Notes under the pieces: model-generated
The model's input: only the letters and a program-made list of their open reading frames with translations
Databases searched by the model: none
What the model was told of the DNA's origin: nothing
Program-made: the position numbers and the translations under genes
Origin: RYN-230 sp963770545
GTDB lineage: Bacteria; Actinomycetota; Actinomycetes; Streptosporangiales; Streptosporangiaceae
Reading direction: 5' to 3'
Assembly: GCA_963770545.1 (NCBI GenBank)
Contig: CAVYQF010000036.1
Coordinates: 150,099-214,098 of the forward strand
Length of the DNA stretch: 64,000 bases
Shown: positions 1-8,360 of the stretch, in pieces
Layout of the letters: every line of letters begins with the position of its first letter
Numbering within the stretch: the first letter of the stretch is position 1

Positions 1-820
1 CCGGGGTGAGCGCGTGCTCGTAGACCTGCTCTGCGAACCCGGGCTGGGGGCCGGGGAAGACCAGATGCGACACGCCCTGCCCGGCCACGCTGTCGCTCTG
101 CCAGAGAGTCTGCGCGATGGGAGCGTCGAACGCGGCGCCCTCCTCCAGCAGCGGCCAGCCCACGTTGATGTGGTACAGGAACATGTGCGGGGTCGGGTCG
201 AAGCCCGCGTTGCGGACCCGGTCGGTGAGCCGGATCTCGGTGCCGCCCAGGTCGGCCTCGATCCGCCGGTGCAGCACCAGGTTCTCCGCGAAGATCGCGG
301 CCTGGCGGACCTCGCCCTCGGCCCAGAGCACGCAGCGGTCGCCGTCCCACTGCTCGCCGTAGCCGGTGAGCCGGGCCGGGATATTGGCCACCCGGCCGTG
401 CAGCCCGTGCCGGACGGTGCGCCGCGGTGGGTAATGGTACTGCTCCGAGGCGACCTCGCCGCCGAACAGGGTGTGATCGAGCCCGGCCGTGACCACCAGC
501 CCGGACATGCTGCGCAGCCAGGACAGCCCGTCCTCGTCGTGGTGCTCGTGCAGCCCGGGATGGCGGAACCCGGTCGCGGACCGCCAGCCAACCGACAGGT
601 CGTCGAATTCGGCCAGCCCGAGGTCCAGGGCCCGGTCGACCAGCACGTCGAAGCGCAGGCCCCCGCCGGTGCGGAATTCCAGGACCCGGATCCCGCGTTC
701 GCTGCCGTCGTCGAGTACCACGGCCCGTACACCACCGGCCGCGGCCAGGTCGCCGGTGACCCGTTCGAGGGCCAGGCGCCCGGGCCCCGGGGGCCGGCTG
801 GACGTGTTTCCGGTCGTCAC
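1..820 (-). CDS. DUF4432 family protein (aldose-epimerase/mutarotase-like), C-terminus cut by window edge
   Basis: The reverse strand from a GTG at 820 reads without a stop to the window edge, about 273 codons. The sequence shows the DUF4432 pattern of the galactose-mutarotase superfamily: FDVLVDRALDLGLAEFDDL near residue 55, SVGWRSATGFRHPGL, then GLDHTLFGG and RRTVRHGLHGRVAN. A strong ribosome site (GGAGGGG) lies in the end of the upstream gene, six bases from the GTG, so this is the last visible gene of the operon that starts at 4817. Proteins of this family are thought to act on sugars or sugar acids in the cytoplasm; the substrate here is unknown. The company of CoA-transferase, hydratase and sugar-acid enzymes suggests carbohydrate-acid catabolism. 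Confidence 0.82.
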   Translation of the reverse strand, partial: MTTGNTSSRPPGPGRLALERVTGDLAAAGGVRAVVLDDGSERGIRVLEFRTGGGLRFDVLVDRALDLGLAEFDDLSVGWRSATGFRHPGLHEHHDEDGLSWLRSMSGLVVTAGLDHTLFGGEVASEQYHYPPRRTVRHGLHGRVANIPARLTGYGEQWDGDRCVLWAEGEVRQAAIFAENLVLHRRIEADLGGTEIRLTDRVRNAGFDPTPHMFLYHINVGWPLLEEGAAFDAPIAQTLWQSDSVAGQGVSHLVFPGPQPGFAEQVYEHALTP

Positions 821-824
821 GACA

Positions 825-2006
825 TCACCCCTCCACCGTTGACTTCGATCGCCTGGCCGCCTCGTACAAGTCGTTGACCCGCCGGACCAGCCCGGCATGC
901 GGCTCACCGGCCAGCAACCCCTCGCGCAGCAGGGCTGAGGCCGCGGTCTGGAACTCCGGGTAGCCCGCGAACCGGGGCCGCACCCAGGCTTGCTCGACGG
1001 TGGCGAGGCTGGCGCGGTAGAACCCGCCGCTCGCGGCGTCGGCCCCCGGATGCTGCCAGGCCCGCCGGGCCGAGCTCTGCCCGCCGAGCTCGGCGTACAG
1101 GCCAATCTGCACCTCGTCGGAGAGCAGGATCCTGATCAGGGCCGCAGCGGCGCCCAGTTCGACCGCGGACCGGGTGATGGCCACGCCGGTGCCGCCGAGC
1201 ACGCTGCCGATCCCGCCCGGGCCCGCCGGGGCGTCGAAGGCCGCCAGCCGCGAGGATCCGGGCTCGCCGCCCAGCGGGCGCTGGTAGGTCACGTACCCAT
1301 AGACCAGCGGGCAGTAGGCGGGTCCGCCGCCTGCGGCCATGGCGTCCAGCACGCCGATCGGGTTGAGCTGGGACAGCTCACGGTCGGCCTGGGCTAGCAG
1401 GTCCGACATGATCGCGAGGGCGGCCGTGCCTGCCGTCTCGGCCACGAACGGCCCGTGGTTCCCGGCCAGCTCGTGGTCCCCGGCCAGCCCGTGGTCCCCC
1501 GCCGGTGCCGCCCCGGCCGCCACGCAGATCGCGCTGAACATCAGCAGCGCGTGAGGTCCGCCCAGGCACAGCGTGGTCGGATAGGTCCGGGCCGCCTGGC
1601 AGGCCTGCGCCCAGCTCGCGGGCCTCGCCTCCATCAGGTCCGGCCGGGCCACCGCGACCTGGGCCGCAGCGTCCAGCGGGAGCGCCCACGGCCGGCCGCC
1701 CAGCACGTAACTGCCGTACGACGCACCCACCGAGGCCGTCCGCCAGGCGGCCAGTTCCTGCTCCCCGAGTACCTCGTCCAGCGGCAGCAGGGCGCCGTCC
1801 CGGATCGCCTCGCCGAGCCCGGGATGGTCCACGACCAGCAGGTCGAAGTCGTCGGCCAGGGTGCGCAGCGGCCGGGACTCGAACCCCTCCAGCGGCTGCC
1901 GCTGCCAGTGCACCGAGACATCCGGTTCCAGCGCCCCGGCCAGCGCGTCCAGCACCCGGTAGCCGCGCGGGTGATCCCAGGTCAGCCCGCTCAGCCGGAC
2001 GGTCAC
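825..2006 (-). CDS. Extracellular solute-binding protein-like (family 1), no signal peptide
   Basis: 393 residues from a GTG that overlaps the caiB stop by four bases (GTGA), so translation is probably coupled. The opening (RLSGLTWDHPRGYRVLDAL) and the run FDLLVVDHPGLGEAI resemble sugar-binding proteins of ABC importers found beside CaiB/hydratase genes. No lipobox or hydrophobic signal is visible at the N-terminus and no permease or ATPase gene is adjacent, so a periplasmic/extracellular role is not supported by the sequence alone. Residues around 170-190 contain an 18-bp tandem repeat giving GDHGL/GDHEL/GNHGP, a slippage product that probably forms a loop. It may instead be an intracellular ligand-binding protein. 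Confidence 0.72.
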   Translation of the reverse strand: MTVRLSGLTWDHPRGYRVLDALAGALEPDVSVHWQRQPLEGFESRPLRTLADDFDLLVVDHPGLGEAIRDGALLPLDEVLGEQELAAWRTASVGASYGSYVLGGRPWALPLDAAAQVAVARPDLMEARPASWAQACQAARTYPTTLCLGGPHALLMFSAICVAAGAAPAGDHGLAGDHELAGNHGPFVAETAGTAALAIMSDLLAQADRELSQLNPIGVLDAMAAGGGPAYCPLVYGYVTYQRPLGGEPGSSRLAAFDAPAGPGGIGSVLGGTGVAITRSAVELGAAAALIRILLSDEVQIGLYAELGGQSSARRAWQHPGADAASGGFYRASLATVEQAWVRPRFAGYPEFQTAASALLREGLLAGEPHAGLVRRVNDLYEAARRSKSTVEG

Positions 2007-3271
2007 GAGATCTCCCCGGGCCGGGTGGCCCCGGGCCCGGCTGCCTCCCCGGGCCCGGCTGCCTCTCCGGGCCCGCTGGCCGCGGCAGCCTCAGCCACCA
2101 CGCCCTCGCCGGCCAGGCGGTCCACCGACGCTCCGTCGTAGCCCAGCTCGGCCAGGATCTCCCGGGTCTGCTCGCCGGCCAGCGGCGCGCCGCGGTATAC
2201 CTCCGGCGGGGTCGCGCTGAACCGGTACGGGAACCCGGGCGTGGTGACCCGCCCCTCGGTCGGGTGGTCGTAGCTGACCAGCGAGCCGTTGTGCTGGACC
2301 TGCGGGTCGTCGAGCACATCGGCGTAGTCGTACACCGGGCCGGCCCAGATGCCCCGCGCGTCGAACTCGGCCAGCCACTCGGCCGTGCTGCGCTCCGGCA
2401 GCCGGGCCCGGACCAGTGCGGTGATCTCGTCCCGCCGGGCGTGCCCGTCAACCTCGTCGTCCATCCCGGCGAACTCGCCAATGCCGAGCACCTCGCCCAG
2501 CTGGGCCAGCGGCGGGAAGGCCAGTGCCAGGTACCCGTCCGCGGTCGCGAACGTTCCGTACGGGGCCCGGATGTAAGCGTGCCCGTGCACCTCACGGCCC
2601 CGGTGCTGCGCGATACCGCCCACGGTGTAGATAGACAGCTCCTGGGCCTGCACGGCGATCGCGGAGTCCAGCATGTTGACCGTGACCAGTTGCCCCTCCC
2701 CGGTGCGCTCGCGGTGCAGCAGGCCGGCCAGGGCACCCTCGAATGCGCCGTACCCGGTGATGGCGTCCACCGCGTAGGTGCCGGCGGGCGCGGGCGGGTC
2801 GGAGGCGCGGCCCACGTTGAGCATCGCCCCGCTCATCGCCTGCAGCAGCATGTCCTGGCCGGGGCGCCCGGCGTACGGGCCGCTCTCGCCGTATCCGGAG
2901 ATCGACACGTACACGATGTCGGGGCGCACCGCGCGGATGGACTCGTAGTCCATCCCCAGCCGCTCGGCCACCCCCGGGCGGTAATTCTGCAGGAACACGT
3001 CACTGCGCCGGGCCAGGTCCAGAACGATCGCACGGCCCTCGCCGGACTTCAGGTTGACGGCGAGGCTGCGCTTGTTGCGGTTCAGCGACAGGAACGACGC
3101 GTTGATCTGGTGGCCGGCCGCGCCGCCGGCCGAGGTGTGCCGCTGCCACTCGCCGGTGACCGGCTCGACCTTGACCACGTCCGCCCCCAGGTCCCCGAGG
3201 CGCATCGCGGCCAGGGGGCCGGCCATCGCGATGGTCAGGTCGATGACCCGGTAGCCAGACAAGATCCCCAT
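2003..3271 (-). CDS. CaiB/BaiF family CoA-transferase (class III)
   Basis: 422 residues, the usual size for class III CoA-transferases, which move CoA between carboxylic acids in the cytoplasm. The N-terminus GYRVIDLTIAMAGPLAAMRL, then LGADVVKVEP, LNRNKRSLAVNLK and the GQDMLLQAMSG segment carrying the probable catalytic Asp near residue 139 are all characteristic. The C-terminus ends in two near-identical GPGEAA units from an 18-bp DNA repeat at about 2029-2064, outside the fold. It sits between the enoyl-CoA hydratase and the solute-binding-like gene with overlapping or close ends, so it likely activates a carboxylate that the hydratase then processes. Carnitine-type and dicarboxylate-type substrates are both possible. 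Confidence 0.88.
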   Translation of the reverse strand: MGILSGYRVIDLTIAMAGPLAAMRLGDLGADVVKVEPVTGEWQRHTSAGGAAGHQINASFLSLNRNKRSLAVNLKSGEGRAIVLDLARRSDVFLQNYRPGVAERLGMDYESIRAVRPDIVYVSISGYGESGPYAGRPGQDMLLQAMSGAMLNVGRASDPPAPAGTYAVDAITGYGAFEGALAGLLHRERTGEGQLVTVNMLDSAIAVQAQELSIYTVGGIAQHRGREVHGHAYIRAPYGTFATADGYLALAFPPLAQLGEVLGIGEFAGMDDEVDGHARRDEITALVRARLPERSTAEWLAEFDARGIWAGPVYDYADVLDDPQVQHNGSLVSYDHPTEGRVTTPGFPYRFSATPPEVYRGAPLAGEQTREILAELGYDGASVDRLAGEGVVAEAAAASGPGEAAGPGEAAGPGATRPGEIS

Positions 3272-3280
3272 CTGCTCTCC

Positions 3281-4057
3281 CTACCTGGCCCGGAACACGG
3301 GCGGCCTGCGCCCGGCGAAGGCGGCCCGGCCCTCCGCGGCGTCCTCGGTGGCGAAGCAGATCGTCTGGAGCTGGCGCTCGTAGTCGATGGCCCGGCCCAG
3401 CGGCATCTCGAACGCCGCGCGCAGGTTCCGTTTCGCGGTCTGCGCCGCGATCGGGGCCCGGCTGGCGATGGTGGCGGCCAGTTCCGCGGCCCGGCCGGCC
3501 AGGTCCTCCGCGGGCAGGACCTCGCTCACCAGCCCCCAGCGCAGCGCGGTCGCGCTGTCGACGGGGTCGCCCGTGAGCAGCATGACCGCGGCGTTGCCCG
3601 GCCCGATGCTGTGCGCCAGGAGCGCGGACATCCCGCCACCGCCGATCCAGCCCAGCTTGATCTCCGGGGCGGCGAACGTGGCCGGCTCGGCCGCCAGCCG
3701 GATGTCGCAGGCCAGGGCCATTTCCAGGCCGCCGCCGAGGGCGTAACCGTTCACCGCGGCGATGACCGGCGGGCGCAGCAGCCGGATCGTGTCGCAGTAG
3801 TCCGGGCGGTTCCCGAACTCCCAGGGGGTCGCGTAGTCGTCCAGCCCGGCGATGTCGCTGCCGGCGCAGAACGCCCGCCCGGTACCGGACAGGACCACCG
3901 CGCGCACCTCCGGCTCCTCGTTCACCTGGGTGACGTGGCTCATCAGGGTCGCGGTCATCGACGGCGTGAACGCGTTGAGCTTGGCGGGCCGGTCAATGGT
4001 CAGGTACGCGACCTGGTCGCGCAGCTCCATCCGGACCTGGCCCGGGTCATCAGCCAT
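3281..4057 (-). CDS. Enoyl-CoA hydratase/isomerase family protein
   Basis: 258 residues from the ATG at 4057, chosen because AAGGAG lies about eight bases upstream; a longer frame to 4114 would add a non-homologous arginine-rich leader. Crotonase-fold signatures are present: LTIDRPAKLNAFTPSM, the oxyanion-hole segment GRAFCAGSDIAGLD and NGYALGGGLEMALACDIRLA, then GWIGGGGMSALLAHSIGPG. The second catalytic glutamate position of true hydratases is not clear, so isomerase, decarboxylase or hydrolase activity is possible. The start overlaps the end of the GntR gene by eight bases and caiB follows nine bases downstream, so it belongs to one operon with them. Confidence 0.87.
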   Translation of the reverse strand: MADDPGQVRMELRDQVAYLTIDRPAKLNAFTPSMTATLMSHVTQVNEEPEVRAVVLSGTGRAFCAGSDIAGLDDYATPWEFGNRPDYCDTIRLLRPPVIAAVNGYALGGGLEMALACDIRLAAEPATFAAPEIKLGWIGGGGMSALLAHSIGPGNAAVMLLTGDPVDSATALRWGLVSEVLPAEDLAGRAAELAATIASRAPIAAQTAKRNLRAAFEMPLGRAIDYERQLQTICFATEDAAEGRAAFAGRRPPVFRAR

Positions 4058-4817
4058 GGGTGTCGGCTCCTTCCGGGCTCTGCTGGCCTGGCGACTCCGC
4101 GCGCGGTGCGTCACCGGATGCGTCCTGCATCAGGTCCGCGCGGGCGCCCTCGACGATCTCGCGCATCGCAGCCTCCGCCTTCCGGTGATGACCGCGCTGG
4201 ATGGCCTCGGCCACCCGCTGATGGATCGGCAGCGTCTCGCGGTTGTGCGCGACCGAGTGAGTGTGCAGCGGGCGGATCGCGCCGAGCGCCACGCTGACCA
4301 CGTCGTGGATGTAAAGCAGCAGGTCGTTCTGGCAGGCCGCGAACACGGCCCGGTGGAAGGCCAGGTCGGCCGTGATGAACTGATCCGGCGCCTCGACCGT
4401 CGCCCATAGCGCGCTCAGGGACGCGGCGATCACCCCGCGCTGGGCCGGGGTAGCCGACTCGGCGGCCAGCCGGGCCGCACCCGGTTCCAGCGCGACCCGC
4501 AGGTCGGCCAGGGCCCGGATGTCCGCCGGGCTGGGCTCCTCGGAGTACCGCCAGCGCAGTACGTCCGGATCGAGCAAGTTCCACGACTCCCGGGGGCGGA
4601 CCCGGGTCCCGGCGCTGGTCCGGCTCTCCAGAAGTCCCTTGCCGGCCAGCACCTTCACCCCCTCGCGCAGCGCCGAGCGGCCCACCTCGAACCGGCCGAC
4701 CAGCTCGTCCTCGGTGGGCACCGGGCTGCCGGGGCCGAGTTCGCCGCGCACGATCGCCGCCCCCAGCGCGTGCACCACCTGGGCGTGCCGGGCCTGGCCG
4801 GGATATGCGGCGGTCAC
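4050..4817 (-). CDS. FadR/GntR family transcriptional regulator (FCD domain)
   Basis: 255 residues from a GTG start. Residues 10-75 form a GntR winged helix (VVHALGAAIVRGELGPGSPV, then GRSALREGVKVLAGKGLLES). The C-terminal FCD ligand domain carries the expected metal/acid-binding pattern D-x3-FH (ADLAFHRAVFAACQN) and later histidines in IHQRVAEAIQRGHH. It heads the minus-strand operon with hydratase, CoA-transferase, binding-like protein and DUF4432 protein, and is divergent from the FAH-like gene. It is probably the local repressor, acting through the palindrome at 5018-5052 and released by a pathway carboxylate or sugar acid. Confidence 0.9.
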   Translation of the reverse strand: MTAAYPGQARHAQVVHALGAAIVRGELGPGSPVPTEDELVGRFEVGRSALREGVKVLAGKGLLESRTSAGTRVRPRESWNLLDPDVLRWRYSEEPSPADIRALADLRVALEPGAARLAAESATPAQRGVIAASLSALWATVEAPDQFITADLAFHRAVFAACQNDLLLYIHDVVSVALGAIRPLHTHSVAHNRETLPIHQRVAEAIQRGHHRKAEAAMREIVEGARADLMQDASGDAPRAESPGQQSPEGADTHG

Positions 4818-4863
4818 GGGCGGCGCTCCGTTCCTGCTCGGGTCTTCCTGCTCGGGTGTTCCT

Positions 4864-4955
4864 GGGCCGGGGGTCCCGGGCCGGGGGTCCCGGGCCGGGC
4901 GTTCCGGGCCGGGCGTTCCGGGCCGGGCGTTCCTAGGCCGGATGTTCCGGGCCGG
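4864..4955. repeat. 14-bp tandem repeat, about 6.5 copies, in the divergent promoter region
   Basis: Repeats of a GGGCCGGGCGTTCC-like unit recur every 14 bases (one step of 15), with early copies reading GGGTCC and later ones GCGTTCC. The array lies between the GntR start and the candidate operator. The period is not a multiple of three, fitting a non-coding location. Nothing else recognisable is in this 314-base gap except the operator. Confidence 0.85.
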
Positions 4956-5017
4956 AGTGCTGGCGTCAGGGGGCTGACCAGCCTGACGTTACGGGGCCGC
5001 CCGGCGGACGTCAACCT

Positions 5018-5052
5018 CTTCATCAGATGAAGTTTCTTGTTAGTCTGATGAA
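5018..5052. promoter_or_regulatory. Candidate operator of the divergent GntR regulator
   Basis: A perfect 15-bp palindrome CTTCATCAGATGAAG (5018-5032) is followed by a second half-site, TCTGATGAA (5044-5052). The GATGAA core recurs 21 bases apart, two helical turns. It lies in the only AT-richer stretch between the divergent GntR (start 4817) and FAH-like (start 5132) genes, the expected place for an autoregulatory site. It does not match the common TNGTNNNACNA FadR-type consensus. Confidence 0.6.
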
Positions 5053-5131
5053 TCGTTGACGCGACCCGGGCCCGGCCGTACGCTGCCGGAAGGCGGTCCG
5101 CCGGGCCGCCGTACCCGGCGGAGGGAGACCC

Positions 5132-6105
5132 GTGGAGCTGATCAGGTACCGCGTGGGCGAAGGCGCCCCGCAGGTCGGGGTGCTGGACGGCGACCGGGTC
5201 CGTCCGCTGCCGGGCGTGGCGACCATGGCTGAGTTGCTCGCCCGGCCACTCACCTGGATCCGCGGCGCGTGCGAAACGGTGCTGGGCGGCGGGACCCTGG
5301 ACCCGGGGGACACCGGGAAGCCGGGGGACACCGCCGGAACGAGCGGGGTTTCCGGTGGCGCGCAGGCGGCCGGCCAGGCGGGGGAGACCGGGCCCGGCGG
5401 GTTTTCGTTGCGGCGAATTAGCGTGCTGGCGCCTGTGGACGGAGGTACCGAGGTGTGGGCCGCCGGGGTGACCTATGAACGCAGCATGCACGCCCGGGTG
5501 CAGGAGAGCCTGGACTCGGCCGACATCTACGACCGGGTGTATACCGCGTCCCGGCCGGAGCTGTTCTTCAAGTCAGCCGCGTGGCGGGTGGCCGGTCCGG
5601 GGGACCGGGTGAACGCGCGCGCTGATTCGCAGGTCGACGTCCCCGAGCCGGAACTGGCCGCCGTGCTGAACGCCGACGGCGATGTGGTCGGCTACACCAT
5701 CTGCAACGACATGAGCTCCCGGTCGATCGAGGGGGAGAACCCGCTCTACCTGCCGCAGGCCAAGATCTACCTGGGCAGCTGCGCGGCCGGCCCGGGATCC
5801 GGCCGGCGTGGGAGGTTGAGGACCCGTACGGGCTCACGATCGAGATGACCATCCGCCGCGACGGCGGGACGGCCTGGACCGGCCAGGCCAGCACGGCCGG
5901 ACTGCGCCGGACCGTGAACGAGCTGGCGGCGTTCCTGTTCCGGGAGGACGAGTTCCCGGCGGGCGTGCTGCTGTCCACCGGGACGTCGCTGGTCCCGGAC
6001 CTGCCGTTCACGCTGAAGGCCGGGGACGAGATCCGCATCTCGATCTCGCAGATCGGCGAGCTGGTCAACCACGTGGTCCGCGGCAAAGCCTCCCTCCGGG
6101 CCTGA
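5132..6105 (+). pseudogene. Fumarylacetoacetate hydrolase family protein (KdaD-like 2-keto-3-deoxy-sugar-acid dehydratase), frameshifted
   Basis: Frame one runs 5132-5848; homology continues in another frame to 6105. The first part has the E-x-E metal ligands (VPEPELAAVLN), then GYTICNDMSSRSIEGENPLY and LPQAKIYLGSCA. After about 5794 the matching continuation (IRPAWEVEDPYGLTIEMT) is one frame off. Restoring one G in the CCCGGG run joins the frames, giving about 325 residues. The SRSIEGENPLYLPQAK segment is typical of enzymes dehydrating 2-keto-3-deoxy sugar acids. Between the lid and core is a Gly/Asp-rich insert near residues 55-90. The frameshift may be a sequencing error or real decay. This is the first plus-strand gene of the divergent locus. 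Confidence 0.8.
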
Positions 6106-6126
6106 CCCCGGACTACCGACGGCGAG

Positions 6127-6155
6127 CATTTGCTCATATCGTTAACATCTGCTCA
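6127..6155. promoter_or_regulatory. Direct repeat CATtTGCTCA / CATcTGCTCA in an AT-rich spacer
   Basis: Two copies of a 10-bp sequence (6127-6136 and 6146-6155, one mismatch) lie 19 bases apart in a locally AT-rich gap between the FAH-like gene and the next SDR. Spacing near two helical turns suggests a regulator site for the operon starting at 6300. No regulator is assigned. Confidence 0.35.
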
Positions 6156-6240
6156 ACTCAGAGAATGGCGGTGTTCCTGAGCTCGCGGGACAGCCTGCCG
6201 CAGCGGCCGGCCTGCTCCGGCGGCACAAGATCACGCGCGT

Positions 6241-6260
6241 GACGGCCCCGCGGGGCCGTC
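6241..6260. terminator. Perfect 20-bp palindrome, terminator-like hairpin
   Basis: GACGGCCCCGCGGGGCCGTC is self-complementary over all 20 bases. It lies 40 bases before the SDR start and has no following T run. It could be a termination or attenuation hairpin in the leader of the operon, or a protein-binding palindrome. Confidence 0.45.
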
Positions 6261-6299
6261 TCTGCGTGGAACCCGATCGCGATCTTCTAGGGAGCAGTG

Positions 6300-7067
6300 A
6301 TGGAACCTCGTTTCGAGGGCAAGGTTGCGCTGGTCACCGGCGCGGCGACCGGGATCGGGCAGGCGGCCGCGGTGCGGCTGGCCGCCGAGGGTGCGCTGGT
6401 GGCGGTGAACCACCGGCCGGATCAGGATCCGGCCGGGACGCTGGGGCAGATCACCAAGGCTGGCGGCAAGGGCTTCGGTGTCGGGGCCGACATGCGCGAC
6501 CCGGCGCAGGTCACGGCGATGGTGGCCGAGGTGGCCAGCCGGGGCGGCCGGTTCGACTACGTGGTGTCCAACGCGGCCGTCAACCCGTTCATGGCCTGGG
6601 ACGAGACGAGCGTCAACGACTTCAACCTGCTGTTCGACACCAACGTGCGGGGCACCTGGATGGTCTGCACCGAGGGGGCCAAGCAGATGATCCGGGAAGG
6701 GCACGGCGGGGCGATCTGCTGCGTCAGCTCGATCTCGGCCCACGTCGGCGCGCCCGGGCAGACCGCGTACTGCGGCACCAAGGGCGCCATCAGCATGCTG
6801 GCCAAGGCGCTCGGCCGTGACCTGGGCGGGCATGGCATCCGGGTCAACGCGGTCGAGCCGGGCTGGGTCAAGACTGACATGAGCGCCCCGCTGCTCGCCG
6901 ATCCGGACGCGCTGCGTTACTACACCGAACGGGTCGCGCTGCACCGCGGCGCCGAGCCCTCGGAGCTGGCCGCCGCCATCGCCTGGCTGCTGTCGCCCGA
7001 CGCCAGTTACGTCACCTCGGCCACGCTGCTGGTCGACGGGGGCTTCATCGTGAACGCCGAACTGTGA
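6300..7067 (+). CDS. SDR family NAD(P)-dependent oxidoreductase
   Basis: 255 residues from the ATG at 6300, preceded by AGGGAG; a GTG three bases earlier is less likely. Classical short-chain dehydrogenase features in order: cofactor loop TGAATGIG at residues 13-20, NAAV near 90, catalytic SSIS, YCGTK active-site Tyr/Lys near 155-160, and PGWVKTDM. The C-terminus LLVDGGF is typical. It is the first intact gene of the plus-strand run, with the PLP enzyme directly behind, and probably oxidises a hydroxyl group of a sugar acid or hydroxy-amino acid. The substrate cannot be read from sequence. Confidence 0.9.
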   Translation: MEPRFEGKVALVTGAATGIGQAAAVRLAAEGALVAVNHRPDQDPAGTLGQITKAGGKGFGVGADMRDPAQVTAMVAEVASRGGRFDYVVSNAAVNPFMAWDETSVNDFNLLFDTNVRGTWMVCTEGAKQMIREGHGGAICCVSSISAHVGAPGQTAYCGTKGAISMLAKALGRDLGGHGIRVNAVEPGWVKTDMSAPLLADPDALRYYTERVALHRGAEPSELAAAIAWLLSPDASYVTSATLLVDGGFIVNAEL

Positions 7068-7078
7068 GGAGATCACCG

Positions 7079-8227
7079 GTGCCGGATCCAGCACAGATGC
7101 TGAGGGACGCCTACGACCAGGTCAGGCGGGACTACGGGGGGGCCATCGGGCAGCGCCGGGAGGAGCTGGTCACGCCCGCACTGGTCCTGGACATCGATGT
7201 GGCGCAGCGCAATATCGACCACATGGCCAGCGAGCTCAAGCAGATGGGTGCGGCCGTGATCCGCCCGCACTACAAGGCGCACAAGAACCCGGACATCGCC
7301 CGCCGCCAGGTGGCGGCGGGCGCGGGCGGGCTGTCCATGGCCACCGTATGGGAGGCCGTGGTGCTCGCCGCGGCTGGCTTTGACGACCTCTTCGTGGTCA
7401 ACACCGTGGGGCATCCGGGCAAGCTCCGGGCGCTGGCCGAACTGGCCCGCGATCACCGGATTCTCGTCGCCGTGGACGAGGCGGCCAACGCCGAGGCCCT
7501 CTCCGCGGCGGCTGTCGCGGCCGGGTCCACGCTCGGCATCATGATCGAGGTGGATACGGGGATGGACCGCTGCGGGGTGGATTCCGCGGCGGACTGCCTG
7601 ACGCTGGCCCGGCAGGTGACCGGCCTGCCCGGGCTGCGCCTGGACGGGATCACCGGCTATGAGGGGCACTGCTCGCTGACCCGGGACAACGACCTGCGGC
7701 ACGAGCGGCAGCATCTGGCCATGACGTTCTTCACCGGCGTGGCGGCGCTGCTGGAAGCGGACGGCATTCCGTGCCCGATCCGGTCGGCGGGCGGCATCTC
7801 GACCTGGAACTGGACCGCGGCCTTCCCCGGCATCACCGAGATCCAGGCCGGGACCTACGTGGTCATGGACAACTTCCACGGCGTGATGGTGCCGGACTTC
7901 GAGCACTCACTTACCGTCCAGGCCACCGTGATCAGCCGGCAGAGCGGCAAGGTCATCGTGGACGCGGGTAACAAGTCGGTCGCTGACCCGGCCGACGTGA
8001 CGATCACCGGGCATGACCTCACCGTGTTCCGGTTCGACGAGGAGCACGGCATCTTCGACGCGGCTGGCGGCTCCTCGCTGCGGGTCGGCGATCCGGTGGC
8101 GCTGGTCCCGGGGTACTCACCGAGCACCGTCAACTGGTTCGACGCCTACCACGTGGTCTCCGGCGGCGTGGTCGTGGACATCTGGCCGGTCATCCCGCGT
8201 GGTCCCGGGCATCACGGCCTGGCCTGA
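7079..8227 (+). CDS. D-threonine aldolase/D-serine dehydratase-like PLP enzyme (alanine racemase fold type)
   Basis: 382 residues from the GTG at 7079, preferred because GAGGAG sits eight bases upstream, overlapping the SDR stop; a GTG at 7064 overlaps that stop but lacks a site. The N-terminal barrel has the PLP lysine in RPHYKAHK (about residue 66) and EVDTGMDRCGV, and the C-terminal beta domain has VIVDAGNKSV. In D-threonine aldolases and D-serine dehydratases the C-terminal domain binds a metal through a His-x-Cys/Asp motif; the corresponding place here reads PGYSPSTVNWFDAY, so the usual ligands appear replaced. The reaction may therefore differ from both namesakes. It probably acts on a beta-hydroxy amino acid made or used by the neighbouring SDR and aminotransferase. 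Confidence 0.82.
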   Translation: MPDPAQMLRDAYDQVRRDYGGAIGQRREELVTPALVLDIDVAQRNIDHMASELKQMGAAVIRPHYKAHKNPDIARRQVAAGAGGLSMATVWEAVVLAAAGFDDLFVVNTVGHPGKLRALAELARDHRILVAVDEAANAEALSAAAVAAGSTLGIMIEVDTGMDRCGVDSAADCLTLARQVTGLPGLRLDGITGYEGHCSLTRDNDLRHERQHLAMTFFTGVAALLEADGIPCPIRSAGGISTWNWTAAFPGITEIQAGTYVVMDNFHGVMVPDFEHSLTVQATVISRQSGKVIVDAGNKSVADPADVTITGHDLTVFRFDEEHGIFDAAGGSSLRVGDPVALVPGYSPSTVNWFDAYHVVSGGVVVDIWPVIPRGPGHHGLA

Positions 8228-8280
8228 CCGGGGCGTCTAGCTCTTGCCAAGATCCAGTGGCTAGGTCGATACTCCTGTGA

Positions 8281-8297
8281 ACGGATGACCAATCCGT
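8281..8297. promoter_or_regulatory. Inverted repeat ACGGAT-N5-ATCCGT, candidate operator
   Basis: A perfect 6-5-6 inverted repeat lies in the 133-base gap before the permease, about 65 bases upstream of its start codon. The surrounding sequence is AT-richer than the genes. It could be a regulator-binding site for an internal promoter of the permease. Confidence 0.4.
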
Positions 8298-8360
8298 GAG
8301 CGATTGCTCTGCACTCAAAAGTGATCCTGTTCCCGGTGGGTGGCAGGAAGGAGTCTCACG

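Noticed and set aside
14..877. Plus-strand ORF of 287 codons at the left edge
   Set aside because: It is antisense to a clear DUF4432 gene; its Pro/Gly/Arg/His-rich translation has no family character.
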